Under the pieces are notes generated by a model, which was not told the origin of the DNA, did not search any database, and was given only the letters and a program-made list of their open reading frames with translations. From Brachynemurus nebulosus (taxonomy: Eukaryota; Arthropoda; Insecta; Neuroptera; Myrmeleontidae), in NCBI GenBank assembly GCA_035578155.1, contig JAPWDM010000012.1, positions 14,536,619 to 14,600,618 of the forward strand: 64,000 nt of DNA, in the 5' to 3' direction. Each line of letters starts with the position of its first letter. Position 1 is the first letter of the stretch. Shown here piece by piece: positions 56,474 through 64,000 of this stretch. The translations under genes were made by a program, and so were the position numbers.

Positions 56474-57528
56474 CAGGGTTAGTCAAAAGTATGGAAACGG
56501 TGAAATATCTCAGCGGGAAAGCATTTTTGATAGTGACCTTAGCTTTGACCTCGAGGTTAAGGATCAAGGTCATATCATGGTCAACTCCGTTTTTTTTAAA
56601 CGGCAACCGCCCTTTTCGACCTCGTAAATGGAAAGAGCGAAAAATTCTGCATCCGAATATGACCTTGAAGTCAATGATCAAGGTCAAATTAAGGTCAAAT
56701 GCTGATTTTTACTGTAATTTTTAATTGAAATTTCTACTGTAATTTTTTTTAATTTTGACGTTCCATAGTAAGTGTAGACAGGATGTATACCTGCGCAGTA
56801 GGTGTAGCCAGATGTAGACGTGCGCATTAGGTGCAGGTAGGATGTAGACGCGTGCAGTAAGTGAAGTAGGTAGGAATGAGGTTGAAGGAGGAATAAAAAA
56901 ATGAAATATTTCAAATTTACCCCCTAAAATTGTAACTTTAAAATATCGGACTCTGTAGGCTAACTTGTTCGTCTAATATGTTTTAAGGTTACAATTTTAG
57001 GTGGTAACTTTGAAATATTTCATTTTTTTATTCTTCCTACCACTTCATTCCTACCTACCTCACTTACTGCGCACATCAACATCCTACCTGCACCTAGTGC
57101 GCACGTCTACATTCTGGCTAAACCTATTTCGCAGGCCTATATCCTGGCTACACCTACTTCGTAGGTCTACATCCTGTCTGCACCTACTGCTGAACGTTAA
57201 AATTAAGAAAATTACAGTAAAATTTTCAATTAAAAATTACGGTAAAAATCAGCATTTGACCTTAATTTGACCTTGATCATTGACTTCACGGTCATATTCG
57301 GATGTAGAATTTTCTGCTCTTTCCATTCACGAGGTCGAAAAGGGGGGTTGCCATTTAAAAAAAAAGAAGTTGACCTTGATATGACCTTGATCCTCGACCT
57401 TGAGGTCAAATTCAAGGTCACTATCGGATGCACCATAAAAAATGCTGAAACTTTTGTCACCATTATTTATCCCAAAAATGCTTTCTTGCTGAGATATTTC
57501 ACCGTTTCCATACTTTTGACTAACCCTA
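56474..57528. mobile_element. TA-flanked foldback with nuclear-receptor half-sites
   Basis: Ends CAGGGTTAGTCAAAAGTATG and its complement, arms of about 450 bp, TA on both sides. Seven exact TCAAGGTCA (either strand): 56563, 56660, 56678, 57268, 57371, 57382 and 57412. The centre holds diverged tandem ~26-bp units on the theme CACCTACTGCGCACGTCTAC on both arms (56770-56880, 57060-57190). Paired open frames on the two arms are inverted-repeat shadows. Confidence 0.88.
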
Positions 57529-57529
57529 T

Positions 57530-58959
57530 ATACATATAACTACGACTTCCTAAGTATTTTGTGTCTTGAAAGTTTCCCCAACAATTTTTCTACTTAACAT
57601 AATGAAACAGTTTCTGTTCTGGTATATCTATGAAGTTATCTTTTTTCATCTACAAAATACATGCATACTTATAAACTAAATGACACGATGCATTGTTTTT
57701 AAGTAATTTGAAAATTATTACTGTTGATATATCATAGAATGTATTTTAATCAAAGTAAAGCTCCGAACACACTAGTGCGGCGAACTGATGCAATCAAAGT
57801 CCAAAGCTATTATTGCGAATTAAAAGAAACAAATTATGTTTTGTTTGGCATCAAATGAGTTGCCTAGTATCAAAATCTACTAATTCCACTTTATAAAGAT
57901 CATGGGAAACCGTAAAAAACCATAACTCAATTCAAAATTAATTTTTTGATTAAAAAGTCATAATTATATTAACTAACAAGGTAAAAAAGATGATTAGTAC
58001 TATTATCAAAAAACAAAATTATCGTTTTACCCCTTTTTTAATCAAAATTATTTGAATTTATTGGTTTTGATAGTAACATTTATATAAAGTGCGTTTTAAA
58101 ACAGAAATTATAAGGGAAATTTATTAAAAAAAAATTGATTTAGCAATATTGGATGTATCAGGGTTAGACGATACAATTTGTTTTGTAATATTGTAAACTA
58201 TTTTCATTTTGTCACTTAAAACCAAAGTGCTTACTTAGTAATTCATTTACATCTACGATTTCATTATTTAAAATTTTAGATAAATACTAAAACACAAATT
58301 TTACGTGAAAACATGATTTTATACTTCGTACGTGCCTCATGTCAGTGAAACAATTAAAATTTGAACGGTTAAAATCTAAAATATAGGTTATGTATGGGTA
58401 TTTAGCAGGATTTGTAAAGTTTTCAATGTAATTTTAGCAGGATTTGAAAATTATGTTATATTTCAGTTGCAGATTTCTTTAGTAAACAGTTAAAATTACA
58501 ACAAAAAATTTTAAGGGGAGTATGCCTTGTTGCATTTAAAAATTAATGGTCCTAAAAAATCAAAAAATTCGAAAAGTGCATTTAGTAGATTTTGATACTA
58601 GGCGACATAAATATCAACAACATTTGCTTAACACTTTTGTCAAAGGCGGATCCAGCTCCCAAATTAGGAGGGGGTCATATTTTTTCAAAGGTTTCTTAAT
58701 GCTTCGGAGTCAGCATCAAAAGAACGATTTCGAAAAACAATAATTTTCTTCCAGTTTCATCATTGTGTGATTTCGGTAACGGTTTTTAAAGTACTAAGAA
58801 ACTTCATGACGTCATTAAGTTAAAAAAAAAATTCTGAAAGCAAACCATATTGAAGTGATTCGAGTTAGGAGGACTGATTGAATTCGAGTAATTTGGGTGT
58901 AAGATTTTTATTTTTATTATAAAAATGACTCAATTTCTTTTATTCTTCGTACTAGAATT
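57530..58959. other. Unassigned, with one TTAAGGGGAGTATGCC end
   Basis: At 58512 TTAAGGGGAGTATGCCTTG resembles the termini of the TTAA elements elsewhere in the window, but no matching right end was found. Nothing else recognised. Confidence 0.45.
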
Positions 58960-59400
58960 TTATCCAGTTTTTAAAGTGATTTTGTGCTCGAATTTTGTGC
59001 CTTATTTTTAACGGCATAGTAACGAGAAAAACAAGAAGTCTTTTCCATGTTCCCAGCTGTCAATACTCTAATTATATTGTAATTTATAAGGTATCATGTA
59101 TAGACTAATTCCCAAATACTCGCCAAATTTGAACGAAATGGGACTAGTAATAAATAAGGTATCGACATTTAATGAGATACTACGGTAGCGTTGTGGCTAC
59201 TGTTACTTCGATAACAATGAAATTCGTACGGGACCATTGACGAACCAAACCGCATAATTTCTAAAATTTTTATCGAAAACGATCGAATCGTTTCGGAAAT
59301 TTACATTTGATCACTTGATGGGACATTGGGACAGAAGAACGGACAGACAGACGGATCGAAAGACTGATACGAGACCCAAATTGTTCAGAAAGCTCTAAAA
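58960..59400 (-). repeat. R3 dispersed repeat, copy 2
   Basis: Reverse orientation of 39400-39860: ACGGTAGCGTTGTGGCTACT, GGACCATTGACGAACCAAAC, GACGGATCG-type patch and AATTGTTCAGAAAGCTCTAA at its end. Confidence 0.7.
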
Positions 59401-59404
59401 CTTA

Positions 59405-59620
59405 CACGGAGAGAAAATTCCTATAAAAATTACTGTGCTCATACTACAATCGACGTGTAACAGGCGAACATATCCAATTTTTGTACGGTAAAATTATAAA
59501 AATTATAGTTATATTATTGTAATTTTTATAATTTTACCGTACAAAAATTGGATATGTTCGCCTGTTACACGTCCATTGTAGTATGAGCACAGTAATTTTT
59601 ATAGGAATTTTCTCTCCGTG
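59405..59620. mobile_element. CACGGAGAG palindromic MITE, complete
   Basis: Near-perfect ~101-bp arms (59405-59505, 59520-59620) with one clear mismatch (AATCGACG against AATGGACG). TA on both sides (59403-59404, 59621-59622). Left arm also present, truncated, at 3447-3610. It interrupts the end of R3 copy 2. Confidence 0.92.
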
Positions 59621-59699
59621 TAAAATGTGGATGAAATTTCCATTTCGAAGGGAATTTCAAAAGTGATCATAATGCTTTCGGTATACTTTAGTTTGTAAA

Positions 59700-60595
59700 A
59701 GTTTAACAAAAAAAAAGAGCTTGACGCTCTATATAAGGAGAGATGACAGGACTCTACTAGACGAAACAAAACTATACTTGAGCCAAGCATAACTTTAAAA
59801 TCTCATAACTTCTTTCTAAGTTGATGAGATATTGTAATTTTTCTTTTACACTTTTTTTAAATCTTGACTCTTTGTTTTTCTCCATAGAAAAATGGCAAAC
59901 TTTTCCACTACTCACTATGTTGCAATCGGTAACCGTTTGTTTTGGACACAAATTATTAACGAGGCCAGCAAATTAAAACAAACAACTAAAATATGTGTTA
60001 CCGATAATAAGTTTGGTAACACATAAATTCTGCCGACAAGTATAAAAATGTAGGCCAAATACCACTATAAAAAGACTCGCAAAAACAATAATCGCGACAG
60101 AGTGGGTGAAAGCAGTGGGTAAGAGGTAGTGATCTCTGTGGGACAAAAGGTGCAATACAGTGTGGGGTCGCTAGTCGAGATCTTCGTAAACGTCACTTGG
60201 GTTTACTTTTAACGTACGAAAAAGTCGGAGTTGGGAAGTTTTGTTTAGTGGCCGGTAGCGAAAGTTTGTGTCCAAGTAAAAAAGTAACGTGTGTCTAGGT
60301 AAGTCGTAATCCTTTCCATTTTTCTATCTTTCATTTATATAAGTTTATCTGTTGATTATTTGGGGAAGAAATTCCCGTCTTATGTCTTGTATATATTATC
60401 TGTTTGTTTATTGATTGTGTTAATAAAATTGTTAAGTTGAACCCATTATTTTATTAAGTGAATACCCTAAAGTTCCCGCAAGTCTACCGTAGTGATCAGG
60501 AGTTCGAACCCTGGCCTTTCTGTAGGGTTTTCACCGCTACCAGTAACATCTGATTTAAGCCCTACGGAAAAGGCACGTACTCCTCGCTTACAACA
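59700..60595 (+). promoter_or_regulatory. Promoter-like or LTR-like region (tentative)
   Basis: Two TATA-box-like sites: CTATATAAGG at 59730 and CTATAAAAAG at 60064. Below the second, a ~230-bp GC-richer stretch runs to a consensus donor AG|GTAAGT (60299), then an AATAAA at 60422 and GGAGTTCGAACCCTGG at 60499 (B-box-like). TGTTACC...GGTAACA (59996-60021) is a short inverted repeat. AACAACTA occurs at both 59979-59986 and 60590-60597, which might be a flanking duplication. This fits a solo LTR or an untranslated first exon; no coding sequence decides between them. Confidence 0.3.
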
Positions 60596-60599
60596 ACTA

Positions 60600-60937
60600 T
60601 ATATAAATTTTAATCGTTAAAAACTCGACGAATGACGTTCTATTTTAGTCTATTCAATTATATGATATGAATCGTTGTTAATTTAATAAATCTGGAAAAT
60701 ATGTTCACAAAATTAAATATAACATTTAATTCAATATTCTATTTTAAAATCTATAACTTAATTAAAATAATATTTTATCTAACAACAAATAATAATAAAT
60801 TATTAGACATCTATTTATTTCATGCAATTTAAATTATTATTTATATTAATTCAACTATACATTCAGCAGGGGAGAGTGGGGTCAATTGTAATAGTTTTAA
60901 TCAAAGATGTAAGAATAAAATAAGGTTTTTTGCGCAT
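60600..60937. other. Unassigned AT-rich sequence
   Basis: No gene or element recognised. Confidence 0.5.
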
Positions 60938-61201
60938 TTCGCCATCTACGTCATGATACGTCACATATTTGAATTTTTAGAAAAAGACAAGTTTTTTGAG
61001 AGTTACCATTTTTATTATAGCCAAACCGTTGATAAGAGCTAAGAGCTATAAAGATCCTGACTATAGCAATCGGTTGCCCCCATCGATATCTGCAACTTTT
61101 ATTTGAACAATTTCTCAGTTATATCAACGGTTTGGCTGTAGTAAAAATGGCAACGCTAAAAAAACTCAGGCTGTATATATATAATTCGCCATCTACGTCA
61201 T
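60938..61201. mobile_element. Foldback flanked by a 17-bp direct repeat
   Basis: TTCGCCATCTACGTCAT is present identically at 60938-60954 and 61185-61201. Between them, arms of ~35 bp (ATTATAGCCAAACCGTTGAT near 61013, complement near 61125) flank a unique spacer. A relative is at 54950-55200. Confidence 0.65.
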
Positions 61202-61341
61202 CAAGATCTGCGCGTCGGCGTACCTATCTTAATCTACCTTGGTAAGAATATAAGTATTCTAAGAGGAGAAGAACATTATTCAATTGTAACAAAGATAGTG
61301 CTACCTCTAGACAGTGATGGTAACAAAATAAAATATTTATA

Positions 61342-61470
61342 CAGCTGAACCTTTTTTTGTGCGACTGCATAAAAAAATCGGGCAAAAAAATATATTCCCA
61401 GGCACCATAAATAGCTATAAAAAGTTTAGTTCGGTCCAGATTGTAAAAAAACCTTTTTTTATGCGATTGA
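61342..61470. mobile_element. Fragment of GCATAAAAA-type element (left end)
   Basis: TA then CAGCTGAACCTTTTTTTG, followed by CTGCATAAAAAAATCGGGC and CCATAAATAGCTATAAAAA, as in the left parts of 5871 and 50631. Confidence 0.75.
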
Positions 61471-61531
61471 ATGAAATCTGAGCAATCGATCAGTAATCGG
61501 TTTCGATCGTAGTCGATCAGAAATTAGACTT

Positions 61532-61897
61532 CTTAAGGATGTTTGGGAGGTACAATCGGAGAGAAAAGTACAGGAAATTAGAAATTCGTGAATAATTGCG
61601 TTGTATAACAAACTATGAGGTAAATAAATAGTTATCTTTGTTAAATAATAGCTATCACTACAACTGATTGTACAATACATCAAACTATAGCTCTCAGCTG
61701 ACTACGAGAACTGAGTAGATACATTCTGAGGATTTTTCGGAGGAATTTCAAAATGCTACGGGACGATTGAAAATTTAGTAGAATGTTCCTCATTAAATAC
61801 TAAGGCCCCTGTGAAAATTTCAAACCAATTCACTAAACCGTTAAAAAGTTATTTAATCTGTTCTGTTTTCGAATTTCCATAAGAGTACGTGTAAAAT

Positions 61898-61945
<48 letters not shown>

Positions 61946-62246
61946 ACTTTTTAACGGCTTAGTGAATCGGTTTGAAATTTTCACAGGGTCCTTAGTATTT
62001 AATGAGGAACATTTTACTAAATTTTCAATCGTCTCGTAGCATTTTGAAATTCTCCGAAAAATCCTCAGAATGTACTCAGATGAGAGCTATAGTTTCATGT
62101 ATTGTACAATCAGTTGTAGTGATAGGTATTATTTAACAAAGATAACTATTTATTTACCTCATAGTTTGTTATACAATGCAATTATTCACGAATTTCTAAT
62201 TTCATGTACTTTTATCTCCGATTGTACCTCCCGAACATCGTTAAGT
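61532..62246. repeat. Large foldback with poly(T) core
   Basis: Arms of about 300-320 bp (61532-61855, 61943-62246), about 95% alike, surround a spacer that holds a 43-base T tract (61899-61941). Open frames on the two arms encode nearly the same peptide because they are the same sequence inverted; not genes. Confidence 0.88.
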
Positions 62247-62760
62247 GTGGCCTTTTGCTTTTTTTGTTGTTTTTTTTTTTTTGCTGTCTTTTTTTTGATT
62301 TTTAAAATTTTTTTTTTTTAATTATATCACAATAGTATCAAAAATAACAATCCTCGTGACTGTTGTAATACATGCATTTTTAAAATCAAGTAGATTGTAC
62401 AAACAAGTTAATTAATATTAACACAGTAACAAAACTTGAAGAACATTCCAGAAAAATATTCTTTCTAGAACATTGTTGGTTATGTTCCATACACCCTGCC
62501 GCCAACTTAATAACCGATTCATCTCAACTAGATAACCATTTTCAAGAAATTCGCGGCCAATACTTTTCCGAAACATACATAAGCCAATCAATTTCTACTT
62601 TTCGTCATCATTTCTTCTTCCTACACTATTCTGCGGAACAATTTTGTAATATTATCATTCCTTTCAAAAAAATAAAAAAATTAAAAATATCTTTTTACAA
62701 TGTAATCAAAAACTAAATTCTTTGTTTACTAACAATTTGTAATTAATTATGTATATATTT
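62247..62760. other. Unassigned, T-rich
   Basis: Homopolymer T runs to 62320, then nothing recognisable. Confidence 0.5.
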
Positions 62761-62784
62761 TTTTTATTAAAGACACTTTTTGCC

Positions 62785-62830
62785 TGAAGATGGAAGCATA
62801 GGCATACCGAAACCGGTAGCAGTTTAAAAA
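62785..62830 (+). repeat. CCTGAAGATG...GAAACCGGT stem-loop motif
   Basis: GCCTGAAGATGGAAGCATAG then GCATACCGAAACCGGTAGCA; same type as 38870-38940 (-) and 8812-8850. Confidence 0.5.
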
Positions 62831-62934
62831 AAAATTGTTTCTGCTTATTTTTATCCTGATGACTTATAATTCCAAAATTCCTTTTTCAAGTTAATTATTA
62901 TTATCGCGTAGAAAGAAATTTTAATTAAAAGTTT

Positions 62935-63307
62935 TTATTTAACTTACTATGTTAGTATGTTGGTTTAGATCAAATCTTGAAGTCAGTCAGGCAGAAAATT
63001 TAGGCAGGTTCTAATTGAGCTAGAGGTTTTAAATTTTGCATACCTGTCTAACCTGGATGACAATGCAATATTGTATAATTAGTTTTGTCCTAAATCGCCT
63101 AAAAACCAAAATTGTTGATTTTTAGTCCTGTGAGACTTTTTGACATTTCAAATTGTCAAATATTGTCCATTGATTTTACATTGCAATTTTTTGTTTCCAT
63201 AGTTATGTCTGATTAGGGTAAATTAACCGATTAAAATATAGGTAAAAAAATTACTTCTTTAATTCTTTTCTTAAATTAATTGTGATCAGACTAAAAAGTA
63301 GAAAATA
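62935..63307 (-). repeat. R1 outer segment, copy iii
   Basis: Reverse complement of 5226-5590; see R1 copy ii. Confidence 0.75.
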
Positions 63308-63618
63308 AAGTAAAAAAAATGTTTTTTAAGAAAAAGTTTTTATTTAAAAATGGGCTAAAAAAAATAAAATAACTTTTGAGTAAAGTTTGAAGAAATATGC
63401 AACATAATTTATAAAAGCTTGAGGCGTTTAATTAAGTTTGGTAAGTACTGAAAAGTAAAACAGCTACACTTATATCCAAAACAGAAATAATCAATGATAA
63501 CGCCTCAAGCTTTTATAAATTATGTTGCATATTGCTTCAAACTTCACTCAAAAGTTATTTTATTTTTTTAGCCCATTTTTAAATAAAAGCTTTTTCTTAA
63601 AAAACATTTTTTTTACTT
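63308..63618. repeat. R1 palindromic repeat, copy iii
   Basis: Arms 63308-63428 and 63499-63618 around a ~70-bp loop that contains CAGCTACACTTATATCCAAA. The right half matches 1-175 nearly base for base. Confidence 0.88.
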
Positions 63619-64000
63619 CATTATTTCTTCAATTTCAAGTCATAATTATTACACGGCCCATGTGTGGTCGAACCATCGTCATTGTTACAATTGACACCGC
63701 TTGCCCCCTACATATTTACTATTATTATATCTACACTTCTCCTATGTATAACTCTCTGTTCAACGCGCCCAATTCGGCCTCGTGTAATATTAAATTAAAT
63801 ATAAGTGGATTAGCAATATATGTTTCATTTAATTAAAATTAGTGTAGATTACACCGTATAAATGTATATCATTTAATTCTATATTATAGTTGAACGTAAT
63901 TAACTCAAGCGCGTTCCTCATCCCCGCGTCGGCTACAGGGCGACAGAGGGAGTGGGTATTGTTGTTCGTTCAATACAAATGAAAATGACCCTCATCGATA
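63619..64000. other. Unassigned sequence at window end
   Basis: A 104-codon frame (63522-63836) begins in the R1 repeat and has no domain. 63910-63960 is GC-richer; nothing decisive. Confidence 0.4.

Noticed and set aside
56451..57539. Five open frames on both strands
   Set aside because: Paired frames on the two arms of a foldback encode the same peptide in mirror position; no domain.
60480..60520. tRNA gene suggested by GGAGTTCGAACCCTGG
   Set aside because: A B-box-like phrase alone; no A box at the right distance and no cloverleaf.
61459..62321. Two open frames sharing a peptide (ISCSD..YLTKITIYLPHS)
   Set aside because: They are the two arms of one inverted repeat; no start context or domain supports a protein.

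Overview
The window looks like nuclear DNA from an AT-rich insect-type arthropod genome: long (TA)n microsatellites, no bacterial-style gene density, and many eukaryotic DNA-transposon, LINE and SINE remnants. The species cannot be fixed from the sequence. No complete host protein-coding gene is visible. The best host-gene evidence is one short signal-peptide-like first coding exon on the plus strand at 38508-38583, ending in a consensus CAG|GTAAGT donor in phase 1. Much of the surrounding sequence may therefore be upstream or intronic DNA of a gene whose later exons lie outside the window or are not recognisable here.

Nearly everything else that can be named is transposable-element DNA, most of it non-autonomous or decayed. 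Six hAT-type elements carry 8-bp target duplications: 4117-4773, 21411-21978, 28241-29943, 33842-34273, 35277-35955 and its sister 40532-41784, and 45055-46856 (seven copies from six families). Two piggyBac-type elements (TTAA, CCCTAGAA ends) lie at 22379-24370 and 45780-46737; the second keeps a C-terminal cysteine-rich domain. Two pogo-like elements with psq-type helix-turn-helix remnants are at 8945-10289 and 49018-50470, with structurally similar coding-free relatives at 15683-15944 and 15989-16890. A PIF/Harbinger remnant is at 7763-8586, a mariner with a broken transposase at 26849-27729, Tc1 fragments joined to a LINE fragment at 51592-53112, and a tRNA-derived SINE with a perfect 11-bp target duplication at 20160-20364.

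Many further foldback/MITE families are present: TA-flanked elements (561-1319, 14745-14883, 14918-15055, 40712-41317, 56474-57528, 59405-59620), TTAA-flanked elements starting GGGGA (31382-32068, 36452-37121, 43237-44134, 47883-48662), and several unclassified multi-copy repeats called R1 to R5 here. Nesting is common and gives relative ages: piggyBac inside hAT, TA-MITE inside a piggyBac terminal repeat, foldback inside hAT, twin MITEs inside a TA microsatellite.

The most unusual signals are: pogo-type elements that each carry a private dispersed array of a ~12-16 bp motif; foldback elements loaded with nuclear-receptor half-sites (TCAAGGTCA); an open 303-codon Tc1-HTH/LINE-RT chimera without an ATG; a hairpin-rich three-copy element (R4) with a paralogous empty site; and the orphan signal-peptide exon.
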